64,000 nucleotides of DNA from an uncultured Prevotella sp. (GCA_947164965.1 CAMUYR010000006.1:1-64000); one strand, 5' to 3'. Positions 51,164 to 61,296 are shown, counted from the stretch's first letter. The notes: generated by a model not told the origin, from the sequence alone. Numbers and translations are program-made.

Positions 51164-54100
51164 ATGGTAAACAAGTACTTAAGACATTTTGTCTGTCTTA
51201 TCGTAGCTCTGCTAGGTATGACACAAAGTGTGGCCGCTCAAGACGGCTTTGTCGGTTTTGAGATTACCAACGAGGACATGTCGGGACAATTCGACACATC
51301 GAAACTGCCCGCAGGTGTCACCTTCGCCGGTACTCAGAGAAACGACAATCACGGTTATGGCAAAGTGACGATCACTGTTCCCGTCACTGGCTCAGTCAAG
51401 TTCTCTATCGGCGGTTGCCAGTATGCCAACCCTGCCACCTGCAAAATTACCAACGCTGCAGGCGACTTATTGGCAGAACCCAATCTGAAAACTGAGAAAT
51501 GCTATCATCAGGATGGCACAGTTGTCACCTACACCTACACGGGTGAGCCGACAACGCTGACGTTCTCGGACATTGCCTATCTGCCATACTTCAAGGCAGA
51601 GGCTGTCGAGGCTCCCGTCGTTCTGGACGTTACCGGTACGTGGAGCTATGCCAACAAGGACGTGATGGATGCTACAATGGCATTATCAGGCACCAGCGAA
51701 GCCGGTGAGGTGGAAGCAATGGAGAAGAATGGTCTGAAGATGATCGTTGAAGCCAATGGCGCTTCGTTCCGCAACAACGGCGACAACATCCAGGTAAGAA
51801 CAGGTGCCGTATTCAAGGTTCCCGTCAAGAATGCTGGCGACCTGATTACCGTAGTAGGTTATCCCGGCTACTCTAAGTACACCATCGCTGGCGGCGAGGA
51901 GCTGACCAACGAGAACACCTACAAGGCAAAGATTGCTGACGCTACGGCCGGTTATGTGGCTGTGACCTCATGCGATGGCAACAACTACTACAAGTCGATC
52001 TCTGTCGTGCAGTATGCACCGAAAGAGAAGATTACACTCACTGACGAGGCTGTCACTGCTTCCTTCCCATTCAACCAGGGTACAGAAGGACAGAAGGCAG
52101 AATTCTCTAATAAGGACTACTTCCTGTCGAGCAAGGTCATCATTGGAAGCAACTGGAGCATTCAGGACAAGACGACGTATGCAGGTGTTGACGAGACGCG
52201 TCTGACACCAACCGACCAGCACAACGACAATCTGACTGACGACGACGTCGTACGTTTCCTCATCACACCGAAGCCCGGCTTCGTATTCACACCGACCAAG
52301 GTGGGATTCAAGGCTAACCGATTCGGAACGGACAATGGTCTGATTGATGTGTTCTGGCAGAATGCCGACGGTACGACAGTAGAACTGGAAAAGGCTATCT
52401 CGCCTGAGCGCAACAACACGAATAAGAACACCGTCAAGGAATATGAAATCACCGGTGCTACACCTGGCGAAGGCGGATGCGGACTGAAGCTCAACCTCTA
52501 TAAACTGCAGGCTGGCAAGCAGCTGGGTCTGGCAGACATCGTGATTGAGGGTGTGCTCAATGGTACAGAGAAGGATGTTCCCGTACTGGCTTCGTTTAAG
52601 GTCAACGGCAACGAATATACCGTCGAGGACGTATTTGGCGAGCAGTATGAGGCCACGCTGAAGCTGTCGAAGAAGGAGGCTATGGTTAGCAAGAGCAATC
52701 CTCTGGCTGACGTCACTCCAACTAGCGGCGAGGTAGGCGAGATTACCTATGACGAAAAGGATAAGGCCTGCACCATCACCATCCCAATGACAGCCGGCGA
52801 TACACAGATGAGCTACGTGTTGAACGTCATCTTCAAGCCCGACTACACACTGGAGTACTTAGGTGTTGACGGTAGCGTGCTGGCTAAACAGACTATCGAG
52901 GAAGACGCCACTATTGGTGAGTTTGCTTTCGACATCAATGAAGCACCTGCTACGAAGGAAGGCTACAAGGCTCGCGGCTGGTTCAAGACCAACGTGCTGG
53001 GTGAGAAATACACCACAGACTTCGTTGTTACAGCCAACACCAAGCTCTACGCTATCCAGACAGCCATAGAGGAGTCGAGCACTCATAAGAAGTACATCTT
53101 CGACTTGGCTGACAAGTTCTTCTACGCTGAGGACCATGAGGCATTCAACCCCGCTGGCGACGGCTTCTACTGGCACGATGCACAGCACGGATGGGCCTTT
53201 AAGAACGGTAACACCGTTGATCTGTTGGTTGGTCCGAAGGCTACCATCACCGTCACACTCTGCCAGTATGGCTCCGGCACAGGCATCGTCGTAAAGAAGG
53301 GTGACCAGACACTGGGAACCATCGACGGTAAAGCTGATGGCGACGGCGGTACGGCTGTCTACAACTATGAAGGTGCAGCAGGCACGCTGACACTGGAGAT
53401 GCAGTGCGGTGGTGAGATGTACATTCACGGCGTGAAGGTAGTGAACACTGCTGAGGTGAACTTCGAGAGCGATGGCGACTGGTACTTCGTGAAGGCTGGC
53501 GACGCTGGCAGTCTGATGGATGTGCTCGACGTGGTCAACGGCAAGAATGCTGCCAAGGATGCTCCACGCGCCTTCATCTTCCTGCCTAACGGCACCTACG
53601 ATCTTGACGCTACCGTTAAGACGACTATCAGCGGACACAACATCTCGATCATCGGTGAGTCGATGGACAACACCATCATCGTCACCACACCTGACAAGTC
53701 GATAGAAGGACTGGGCAAGGCTGATATGTTCCAGGTAAGCGGTACGAACCTCTATATGCAGGATCTGACGCTGCAGAATGCACTGGACTACTATGCTGCA
53801 GGTTCTGCCGGACGTGCTGCTGTTATTCAGGATGCTGGTAACCGCACCATCGGTAAGAACGTTCGCATGCTGTCTTATCAGGACACCTACTACAGCTCGA
53901 ACAGCAGCCAGCAGGCTTACTGGGAGAACTGTGACATTCACGGTACCGTTGACTTCATCTGCGGCGGTGGCGATGTACGTTTCCAGAACACCACAATCTC
54001 GCTGGAGCCTCGTCAGAAAGACGGCAAGGGCAGCCGCACCGTTGTGGCTCCTACCACCAATACGCAGTTCGGCTATGTATTCGATGGCTGTACGGTTGTA

Positions 54101-55255
54101 GACCTTGCAGAAGGCAAGGGCAACTGGAACTTCGGACGTACTTGGCAGAACACGCCAATCACCGTCTATCTGAACACCACTCTCGACGCCAACGCTGCCA
54201 AAACGTTGATTGCTACCCGCTGGATTGAGAAGGGTATGAACAACAAGGATCCCAAGCTCTTCGGCGAGTACAACACAATGGACGAGACAGGTAAGAACAT
54301 CACACCCGCCAACAACACCATTAAGTCGCATGGCGGAAACTTCGAGACGATTATCTCTGCCGAGCAGGCCGCTGAGTTCAGCTACGAGAAGATGTTCTCA
54401 GAGAATGCTGACAAGCAATGGGACCCCGCAGCTCTCACCAAGCAGGCTGCCGCTGCAACAAACGTAGTGCTCAAGAACAAGATCCTGACATGGGACGCTA
54501 CTGACGACACAGAGGAATGGGCTATCGTGAAGAATGGCAGTGTAGTAGGCTTCACCAAGACCACATCATACACCGTCGACGGAAAGTATGCTAACTATGG
54601 TGTACGTGGCGTAAACAAGATGGGTGGTCTGGGCGAGATAGCAGAGACCAACAGCTACACCATCACGCTGTCACGCGCCGGCTATGCTACCTTCTACGAT
54701 TCGAAGAAGAACTATCAGGTGCCCAGCAAGCTGAAGGCCTACGTTGTAAGCGACGGTACTGCCGACAAGCTGACATACACCGAGGTGGGCAGCATTATTC
54801 CTGCCGGTACTGCAGTCATGCTGAAGTCTAGCGACAAGGCTGAAGGCAGATACACGCTGACTCCTACCGACGTTCAAGTAAACTTTAGCGGACCAAATCT
54901 GCTGAAGGGTAGCGACGTAACAACTACTACTTATGCCGACGAGGCAAGCTGGTTCTACAAGCTCACCTTCGGCAACAGCGATTCACAGCTGGCCGACACA
55001 TTCGGTTGGTTCTGGGGTGCTGCTAATGGTGGAGCCTTCATGATTGACGCTCATCGTGCTTGGCTGGCTATCCCACAGACCGTCAGCAACGCTCCTACCC
55101 GTGGTTATGAACTCGGCGAGGGCACGACTGGTATCACCGTTGTTGAAAACGCTCAGAAGGCTGATGGCCAGTACTACAACCTGCAGGGACAGCGCATTGC
55201 CGCTCCTAAGAAGGGTCTGTACATCCATAACAACAAGAAAGTTATCATTAAATAA
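51164..55255 (+). CDS. large multidomain pectin methylesterase (CE8) with sorting tail
   Basis: This 1363-aa secreted protein has a signal peptide to about residue 25, then several beta-rich modules (about 26-545) resembling binding domains, an InlB/Listeria-Bacteroides repeat-like unit (about 562-625), another beta module (about 640-755), and the CE8 beta-helix (about 765-1090). The CE8 catalytic residues can be read: Asp907 in YQDTYY, Asp930 in GTVDFICGGG and Arg992 in FGRTWQ. It removes methyl esters from homogalacturonan, preparing it for the pectate lyases. The C-terminus is TGITVVE, YYNLQGQRIA and KGLYIHNNKKVIIK. It is followed after 9 bp by a small lipoprotein gene. Confidence 0.88.
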   Translation: MVNKYLRHFVCLIVALLGMTQSVAAQDGFVGFEITNEDMSGQFDTSKLPAGVTFAGTQRNDNHGYGKVTITVPVTGSVKFSIGGCQYANPATCKITNAAGDLLAEPNLKTEKCYHQDGTVVTYTYTGEPTTLTFSDIAYLPYFKAEAVEAPVVLDVTGTWSYANKDVMDATMALSGTSEAGEVEAMEKNGLKMIVEANGASFRNNGDNIQVRTGAVFKVPVKNAGDLITVVGYPGYSKYTIAGGEELTNENTYKAKIADATAGYVAVTSCDGNNYYKSISVVQYAPKEKITLTDEAVTASFPFNQGTEGQKAEFSNKDYFLSSKVIIGSNWSIQDKTTYAGVDETRLTPTDQHNDNLTDDDVVRFLITPKPGFVFTPTKVGFKANRFGTDNGLIDVFWQNADGTTVELEKAISPERNNTNKNTVKEYEITGATPGEGGCGLKLNLYKLQAGKQLGLADIVIEGVLNGTEKDVPVLASFKVNGNEYTVEDVFGEQYEATLKLSKKEAMVSKSNPLADVTPTSGEVGEITYDEKDKACTITIPMTAGDTQMSYVLNVIFKPDYTLEYLGVDGSVLAKQTIEEDATIGEFAFDINEAPATKEGYKARGWFKTNVLGEKYTTDFVVTANTKLYAIQTAIEESSTHKKYIFDLADKFFYAEDHEAFNPAGDGFYWHDAQHGWAFKNGNTVDLLVGPKATITVTLCQYGSGTGIVVKKGDQTLGTIDGKADGDGGTAVYNYEGAAGTLTLEMQCGGEMYIHGVKVVNTAEVNFESDGDWYFVKAGDAGSLMDVLDVVNGKNAAKDAPRAFIFLPNGTYDLDATVKTTISGHNISIIGESMDNTIIVTTPDKSIEGLGKADMFQVSGTNLYMQDLTLQNALDYYAAGSAGRAAVIQDAGNRTIGKNVRMLSYQDTYYSSNSSQQAYWENCDIHGTVDFICGGGDVRFQNTTISLEPRQKDGKGSRTVVAPTTNTQFGYVFDGCTVVDLAEGKGNWNFGRTWQNTPITVYLNTTLDANAAKTLIATRWIEKGMNNKDPKLFGEYNTMDETGKNITPANNTIKSHGGNFETIISAEQAAEFSYEKMFSENADKQWDPAALTKQAAAATNVVLKNKILTWDATDDTEEWAIVKNGSVVGFTKTTSYTVDGKYANYGVRGVNKMGGLGEIAETNSYTITLSRAGYATFYDSKKNYQVPSKLKAYVVSDGTADKLTYTEVGSIIPAGTAVMLKSSDKAEGRYTLTPTDVQVNFSGPNLLKGSDVTTTTYADEASWFYKLTFGNSDSQLADTFGWFWGAANGGAFMIDAHRAWLAIPQTVSNAPTRGYELGEGTTGITVVENAQKADGQYYNLQGQRIAAPKKGLYIHNNKKVIIK

Positions 55256-55264
55256 GCAAACGTT

Positions 55265-55441
55265 ATGAATAAAGCTAAGTTTTTAATAGGCACCATTCTG
55301 GCCTCGGTAGCTATCACAGCCGCAACAGCACTGACAGCTTGCGGTGTAGAAGACAACGCATCAAGACCAGTGGACACCGTAGCAGTATACAATCCTGGCG
55401 AAATGGAGAGTGACCAGCCTGCCTATGCACCAGGTCAATAA
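55265..55441 (+). CDS. small lipoprotein of 58 aa
   Basis: ATG-started ORF 9 bp after the esterase gene. The product has a signal peptide (MNKAKFLIGTILASVAITAA) and lipobox LTAC, then a 32-residue acidic and Pro-containing mature part (GVEDNASRPVDT... ending APGQ). The two-gene unit ends at a clear terminator. It may be a surface-attached accessory of the pectin system; the function is unknown. Confidence 0.7.
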   Translation: MNKAKFLIGTILASVAITAATALTACGVEDNASRPVDTVAVYNPGEMESDQPAYAPGQ

Positions 55442-55467
55442 GCTACACCTTATTTATATATAAGAGA

Positions 55468-55490
55468 GGGACGGACGCAAAATCCGTCCT
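55468..55490 (+). terminator. terminator after the small lipoprotein gene
   Basis: GGACGGA (55469-55475) pairs with TCCGTCC (55483-55489), followed by TTTTCTT. Confidence 0.75.
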
Positions 55491-55506
55491 TTTCTTATGT
55501 TAAAAT

Positions 55507-55522
55507 GCGCAATCGTTTACGA
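55507..55522. promoter_or_regulatory. putative operator, copy 4 (GCGCAATCGTTTACGA)
   Basis: CG-centred motif, 50.5 bp (centre) before the -7 box of the susC gene. It is aligned with the copies at 44624, 47805 and 51027. Confidence 0.6.
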
Positions 55523-55564
55523 AAAAAAACTAATATAATCCTTGGGATTCTGAAAGATTCTTCG

Positions 55565-55572
55565 TATCTTTG
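55565..55572 (+). promoter_or_regulatory. -7 box of the susCD operon
   Basis: TATCTTTG, 43 nt before the ATG. CTTG rather than TTTG is found at the -33 spacing. Confidence 0.6.
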
Positions 55573-55615
55573 CAACCAAATATATAATTTGTTAAATTAA
55601 AAAACTACTAATTTT

Positions 55616-58600
55616 ATGTCTGTTAAATTAAAAAGTATTTCTCAGATGGTCATCTTGGTGCTGTTCCTCTTCATTGCAGGAACCGTATCAGCACAGACTG
55701 TTAGCGGAAATGTAGTAGATGAAACAGGTGAGGCTGTCATCGGTGCTACAGTTTTGGAGAAAGGTACCCAGAATGCCACAGTGACGGACTTCGAGGGTAA
55801 CTTCACGATTAAGATGGGCAGCGGTAAAGTTCTTACCATTTCGTTCATCGGTATGCAATCGCAGGATGTTAACGTTGCAGGAAAGGACAACATCAAGGTT
55901 GTTTTGAAAGAAGATGCCAACGTTCTTCAGGATGTGGTTGTCGTAGGTTACGGTACGATGAAGAAGACCGACCTTACAGGTTCTGTATCTTCAGTGAACA
56001 CAGAGCAACTGAATGCTAAGGGTGCCCCCTCAGTATTAGGTAACCTGCAGGGTGCCAATCCTGGTGTGAACATCACCCAGACTTCTGGTCGTGGCGGCAG
56101 CTACGACATCGAGATTCGTGGTAAGTCGTCTATTAACTCTTCTACAACTCCTCTTTATGTGGTTGATGGGGTTATGTGTAGTGATATCGACTGGCTCAAC
56201 CCGCAGGACATTGAGCGTATTGACATTCTGAAGGACGCCTCTTCTACCGCTATCTACGGTTCACGTGCTACTGCTGGCGTTGTCATGGTAACAACAAAGA
56301 GTGGTACCACTGTTAACAAGCAAGCAACAAAGCCGACTATTAGCTATGACGGATACTATGGCTGGAGCAAAATTGTCCGTATGCCAGACTTTATGGATGG
56401 AGAGTCGTTCTACAAATATCGCTTTATGAAATTCCTCAGTACTGGAGGTAATACAGCTCTTCAGGAATCTGCTATGTCATCACACCCTGTCTACCAGCTC
56501 AGCGGTTCAACTTTGGAGCAATGTTTGCTTCGCGAAAGTGCAGGTTCTGGCCAATATCGCATGAAAGAGATGCTGGCAAGTGGCAACACCTATGACTGGC
56601 CCAGTATGGTGACACAGAACGGTAGCCAACAGAACCACTATCTTGCCGTTAGCGGTGGTAGCGAGTCAATCAATTACCATATTGGTGTTGGTTACAATGG
56701 AGAAAAAGGCATCTATAAGGGCGATAAGTCTGATCGCATCAACTTCAAGGGAAGTCTTGACGTCAAATTGAATAAAATTGTCAGCGCAGGTTTCTCGTTC
56801 AACGGCGCAAGAATCAAGAACGAATACGCTAATGATGCCGCCATTCAGCACGCATATCGTATGAACCCATACATGATTCCTTACGATGAGAACGGCAAAC
56901 TTAATCCCAAACCGGGTAACAAGGATGCTTTGAAAACTGCTGCCAACCAGTTCTCAGACCAGACGAACCCTCTGCTCGTTATGCAGAGCACCAGCAAGCA
57001 GCGTGAGACTTGGCGCGTATTGGGTAACTTCTACTTAAAGTTCGACATCATCAAGGGACTGGACTTCAAGACCACCTTCTCGCCCAACTACTCATACTAT
57101 CGTCAGGGTTATTTCGAAGGTTACAAAGATGAGGATGGCGTTTTCTATGACACCAGTCTTGAGCACAACTCAGCTAACTTCACAACCAATCGTGGTTTCT
57201 CTTGGACATGGGATAATATTCTTAACTATAACACAACAATTGCAAATGACCATACCATTGGTGTGATGTTGTTGTTCTCCCAGCAAGCCAGCAATACTGA
57301 AAAATCCTATATGGAAGGTAATACTGTCTTAGACAAGACTGATTGGTGGAACATTGGCACTGCCCAGAGAGCAGATGGCACTACTGGTCTCACTGATGCA
57401 TCCTATACAAGCTATAGTGAAGGCAGCATGACCTCATATGCAGCTCGTTTGAACTACGGATACAAGGGACGCTATCTTTTGACTGCAACTATCCGTCGTG
57501 ATGGTAGCTCAAAATTCGCAAAGGGCAACCGCTGGGGTACATTCCCATCAGCCGCTTTAGCTTGGCGTATCACTGAGGAACCCTTCATGGCCAAGACAGC
57601 CAACTGGCTCAGCAACTTGAAGCTCCGTCTCTCTTATGGTGTCACGGGTAACAATGACGGCATTGGAGCTTATGCTACTCAGCAGACACTTTCCGATCCT
57701 ATCAGCTATCCTTTCGGAACGGTCTATAAAACAGGATACACCGCTTCCAGCATAGTCAACAAAGACCTGAAGTGGGAGACCTCTACCGAGTATAATGCCG
57801 GTATCGACTTTGGCTTCTTAGGTGGTCGCATCAATGGTAGTATTGATCTCTATCAGAAGACTTCTAAGGACTTGCTCTATACTGTTGACCTGCCTCTTGA
57901 ATCTGGCGGCGGTAAAATGACTACCAACATCGGCTCTGTTCGCAACCGAGGTATTGAAATTTCCTTAAACACCGTTAACATTCAAAATAAAGATTGGCGT
58001 TGGGAAACGACCTTTACATTTGCAGCTAACAAGAACAAAGTTCGCGAAATCAACGGTACCGGTGACAGAGTGCTGAGTAGCAACATCACAACCGGCAGTT
58101 TGTTCATCGGTTCTTCAGTCAATAACACTTATGCTTATGAATGGGGTGGTATTGTTACCGATCGCGACATGACAGTTCCTGACAACGATGCTGCCAAGAA
58201 CGCAGGTTTGACCCCAGGTACTACCATGAAGGAATATGACTATTACTATAAGGTATATGGTCTTGCAGAAGGACAGCCTTGGGTTGTTGACCAAAATGGA
58301 GACGGCAATATCAATCAGGATGACCGTACCATCAAGAGTATGGATCCTGACTGGATTGGCAGCTTCACCTCTAACCTGAGTTGGAAGAACTTCGATTTCT
58401 CATTCTCACTCTATGCCAAGGTTGGTTACAAGGTTTACTCAAACTTCCTGACCAGCGATATTCTTTCACTGAGTGACCGTGGTCGTCAAAAGTTGGCTAT
58501 GGACTGGTACATCCCAGCAGGTACACTGATTGACTGTGATGGCGTAAACGCCGATGGTACCTATATCAATCCTAAGTATCAGACATCAACACATTATGGC

Positions 58601-58909
58601 GACTATCCTTTCCCCAACAATGGATTTGCCAATGGTGGTCTTGGTGCACAGGCTGACTTCTGGAATATTGCCAAGGGTATCACCAATGCTTCATTCTTGA
58701 AAGTGAAGAATATCACTTTGGGCTATACTTTCGACAAGAGTCTTATAAAGAAGATTGGTTGCTCGCATCTTCGTCTCTATGTTACAGTGACCAACCCATT
58801 CGTTATCACGAAGTATAAGGGCTTCGATCCTGAGTGGGCCAATGCTGGTGTTAAGCAGGATGGACCGAGCACAGTAAACTATCAGGTTGGTGCAAGCATT
58901 AAGTTCTAA
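55616..58909 (+). CDS. SusC/RagA-type TonB-dependent outer-membrane transporter
   Basis: This 1097-aa protein has a signal peptide, then a carboxypeptidase-regulatory-like domain (about 25-105; VSGNVVDETGEAVIGATVLEKGTQNATVTD), the TonB box/plug entry DVVVVGYGTMKKTDLTGSVSSV, and the plug with YVVDGV and DIERIDILKDASSTAIYGSRA, the SusC signature. A 22-strand barrel follows, ending in VNYQVGASIKF. It imports oligosaccharides, here probably pectin fragments, driven by TonB and an ExbB/ExbD complex. It is followed by its SusD partner after 22 bp. Confidence 0.95.
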   Translation: MSVKLKSISQMVILVLFLFIAGTVSAQTVSGNVVDETGEAVIGATVLEKGTQNATVTDFEGNFTIKMGSGKVLTISFIGMQSQDVNVAGKDNIKVVLKEDANVLQDVVVVGYGTMKKTDLTGSVSSVNTEQLNAKGAPSVLGNLQGANPGVNITQTSGRGGSYDIEIRGKSSINSSTTPLYVVDGVMCSDIDWLNPQDIERIDILKDASSTAIYGSRATAGVVMVTTKSGTTVNKQATKPTISYDGYYGWSKIVRMPDFMDGESFYKYRFMKFLSTGGNTALQESAMSSHPVYQLSGSTLEQCLLRESAGSGQYRMKEMLASGNTYDWPSMVTQNGSQQNHYLAVSGGSESINYHIGVGYNGEKGIYKGDKSDRINFKGSLDVKLNKIVSAGFSFNGARIKNEYANDAAIQHAYRMNPYMIPYDENGKLNPKPGNKDALKTAANQFSDQTNPLLVMQSTSKQRETWRVLGNFYLKFDIIKGLDFKTTFSPNYSYYRQGYFEGYKDEDGVFYDTSLEHNSANFTTNRGFSWTWDNILNYNTTIANDHTIGVMLLFSQQASNTEKSYMEGNTVLDKTDWWNIGTAQRADGTTGLTDASYTSYSEGSMTSYAARLNYGYKGRYLLTATIRRDGSSKFAKGNRWGTFPSAALAWRITEEPFMAKTANWLSNLKLRLSYGVTGNNDGIGAYATQQTLSDPISYPFGTVYKTGYTASSIVNKDLKWETSTEYNAGIDFGFLGGRINGSIDLYQKTSKDLLYTVDLPLESGGGKMTTNIGSVRNRGIEISLNTVNIQNKDWRWETTFTFAANKNKVREINGTGDRVLSSNITTGSLFIGSSVNNTYAYEWGGIVTDRDMTVPDNDAAKNAGLTPGTTMKEYDYYYKVYGLAEGQPWVVDQNGDGNINQDDRTIKSMDPDWIGSFTSNLSWKNFDFSFSLYAKVGYKVYSNFLTSDILSLSDRGRQKLAMDWYIPAGTLIDCDGVNADGTYINPKYQTSTHYGDYPFPNNGFANGGLGAQADFWNIAKGITNASFLKVKNITLGYTFDKSLIKKIGCSHLRLYVTVTNPFVITKYKGFDPEWANAGVKQDGPSTVNYQVGASIKF

Positions 58910-58931
58910 TACAGTTAACAAGTAAGAAGAT

Positions 58932-60776
58932 ATGAAAAAATATAAATTATTATCACTGATTGCCACCCTTTTCGCTGGTTTTGCATTGACAGCTTGCAGC
59001 GATTTTCTTGATGCCAAAAACAAGACGGCTGGTGGACAGACTGCTGAAGAGTTCTTCAGTAAAGATGCTTCATCGTTACTAGTTTCAGCATATAGTAGTA
59101 TGAAGTCTATTGTATTTAGCCCGGATCTTTTCTGTAGAGGTACCGACTTGTATATTCATACTCGTGGTCAGGCAACTACAGTATTCGATACATTCACCAT
59201 GACTGCTGAAGACAACACGGTTAAAAGTTTCTACTCTAATGTCTACAAAACCATCAATTATGCCAATGGTGTAATATCATATGCCGGAGCTGACTCTCAG
59301 TTAGGCCAGGAAGCTCGTTTTCTTCGCGCCTACGGCTACTATCTGCTGACTCAGCATTTTGGTGGTGTACCCTATGTGACCAAGTATATCAATGATGCAG
59401 AGACCAGCTACCCTCGCACTCCGTTGGCAGACATCTACCAGAGCGTGATTGAGGACCTGACTGATCTTTACAACAACTCTAATCTCGCAGCTCAAGACCA
59501 TACAGGACGTGCCAGCAAGCAGTCTGTTGCAGCTCTGCTCGCCAAGGTTTATCTGGCTGCAGGATGGGATATCGACACCTCTTTAGGCGATGCTGCTCAA
59601 GGTACTTATACCGTCAACAGCACTGAGAAGTTCACCCAAGCTGCAGCATGGGCCGAGAAGGCTATTAACGGCATCAACCTGACCATGTCGTTCGAGGACA
59701 AGTGGTCACCATTTAACGAGGGCAATGCTGAGGAGATTTTCTCTATCCAGTATGAGCGCAATGGTTATGGTGGTGACATCAGTGAGGGTGGTCACTCGAT
59801 GCAAAACAACTTCGGTGGCTACTATGGTCCCTATAACGCTGGCGGCATCAAGAATGTAGGCTCTAATGACCAGCAGTCTGAAAAATCTATGTACCTTTTC
59901 GAGCAAGGCGACAATCGCTATGAGGCAACCTACATGACGATGATGTATAACGCAGAAAAGGATGCAAGCGGTCAGGCCGCTTGGGGCACTCAAGGATATT
60001 ATGCATATTACAACGTTGCAGACAAGAGCAAGTTGGATATTTGTAAGAAATACTTCCCCTACTACTACACAGAAGCTCAGGTAGAATCTTGGATTCAAGA
60101 AAACAAAGCCCGTCTGGTTGTCGATTCCAAGTATGCAAACCAAGACGTGCGCGTCTCTCTCCTTACTCTGCCGAGAGTTACGACATGGGTGTTCGCTATT
60201 GATAAGGACAACCCCGATGGCGACGCAAAGATCACAAAGTCAACCACAGCTCTTCTGGACTACAACAACCAGACTAGCAATGGTGTCTGCGTGAAGAAGT
60301 TTGACGATGCAAGCTCAGACTACACAGACACGAACAATGACTATCGCGACATCGTACTGTTCCATGTCAGCGATATGTATCTGATTGCTGCTGAGGCTTA
60401 CCTGATGGCTGGTCAGACAGCACAGGCTCTGGCTAAGGTCAATGCCGTACGTGGCCGTGCCGGACTTGCTGCTCTGAATGCTTTCAACAATTACGCTCCC
60501 CAGTATTCAACTTCTGCATCTTTCAGCGTGACGCCTTTGGATGTTATTCTTGACGAGCGCGCCCGTGAGCTCTATGCCGAGGGACACCGTTGGATGGACC
60601 TCCGCCGCAGCAAGCAGTTAGTTCGTTACAATCTTGAGTTCAGTAAAGAATATGTCAAGTCTGTTGCACAGATGTCCAACGCCAAGGGTGAGATCAAGTG
60701 GTATCGTCCTATTCCTGCTAACGAGATTAGTGCCAATACTGGCATCAACATGGAGGATCAGAATCCTGGCTATTAA
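58932..60776 (+). CDS. SusD/RagB-type surface glycan-binding lipoprotein
   Basis: This 614-aa protein has lipobox LTAC followed by SDFLDAKNK. The TPR-type helices and the family end pattern VILDERARELYAEGHRWMDLRR and WYRPIPANEISAN are present. It sits on the outer leaflet as a lid over SusC and captures oligosaccharides. It is somewhat longer than many SusD proteins (about 550 aa), with extra segments at about 290-420. Confidence 0.94.
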   Translation: MKKYKLLSLIATLFAGFALTACSDFLDAKNKTAGGQTAEEFFSKDASSLLVSAYSSMKSIVFSPDLFCRGTDLYIHTRGQATTVFDTFTMTAEDNTVKSFYSNVYKTINYANGVISYAGADSQLGQEARFLRAYGYYLLTQHFGGVPYVTKYINDAETSYPRTPLADIYQSVIEDLTDLYNNSNLAAQDHTGRASKQSVAALLAKVYLAAGWDIDTSLGDAAQGTYTVNSTEKFTQAAAWAEKAINGINLTMSFEDKWSPFNEGNAEEIFSIQYERNGYGGDISEGGHSMQNNFGGYYGPYNAGGIKNVGSNDQQSEKSMYLFEQGDNRYEATYMTMMYNAEKDASGQAAWGTQGYYAYYNVADKSKLDICKKYFPYYYTEAQVESWIQENKARLVVDSKYANQDVRVSLLTLPRVTTWVFAIDKDNPDGDAKITKSTTALLDYNNQTSNGVCVKKFDDASSDYTDTNNDYRDIVLFHVSDMYLIAAEAYLMAGQTAQALAKVNAVRGRAGLAALNAFNNYAPQYSTSASFSVTPLDVILDERARELYAEGHRWMDLRRSKQLVRYNLEFSKEYVKSVAQMSNAKGEIKWYRPIPANEISANTGINMEDQNPGY

Positions 60777-60814
60777 TTTCATTTAAGATTTAACAAACTA
60801 AAATCAATACAGAA

Positions 60815-61282
60815 ATGAAGAAATTTATTTATTCCGCATTGGTTGTTCTCACATTTAGTTTCACGTTAATAGCATGTGGCAGCGACAACAATGACGAGAA
60901 CATCAACTATAGTACTACTGCTGAACAGGCTTCAGCAGGAACATACAATGGAACATGGACACGTATAGGAGATGACGGTAAAGCAGTAGATTTCAGCGGA
61001 ACTGTCACACTTACTGCCGGAAGTACAACTGGAGTAACGTCAATCGCATTCTCTTGCCCTGAAGCCAAGTTGGAGGCAACATCATTAGCAAATGTTTGGA
61101 ACGCTAAACATGGCTTCCATTTCCTGAATCAGATTTCGGACAACAATCCTGATAACGGACTTGGAGCACCTTTTGCTGGAGAGATTGACGAGAATGGAGT
61201 ATTAGTCACATCATTCACTATCAGTCAACGTTCAGGACGTACTTTGGTAAAATATAACTTTTCTTTCACAGGAAAGAAATAA
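60815..61282 (+). CDS. small lipoprotein downstream of susCD
   Basis: This 155-aa protein has lipobox LIAC (MKKFIYSALVVLTFSFTLIAC), an acidic linker, then a beta-rich domain (GTYNGTWTRIGDDGKAV, TVTLTAG, TSFTISQRSGRTLVKYNFSF) that looks calycin-like, though I am not sure. It is third in the susCD operon, in the position where SusE-like surface glycan-binding proteins often sit, but shorter than those. It may bind pectin fragments. Confidence 0.72.
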   Translation: MKKFIYSALVVLTFSFTLIACGSDNNDENINYSTTAEQASAGTYNGTWTRIGDDGKAVDFSGTVTLTAGSTTGVTSIAFSCPEAKLEATSLANVWNAKHGFHFLNQISDNNPDNGLGAPFAGEIDENGVLVTSFTISQRSGRTLVKYNFSFTGKK

Positions 61283-61296
61283 TCTATAGTATAATT

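Noticed and set aside
52859..54331. 490-codon open frame antisense to the CE8 gene
   Set aside because: Same artefact; the sense frame holds three catalytic residues of CE8.
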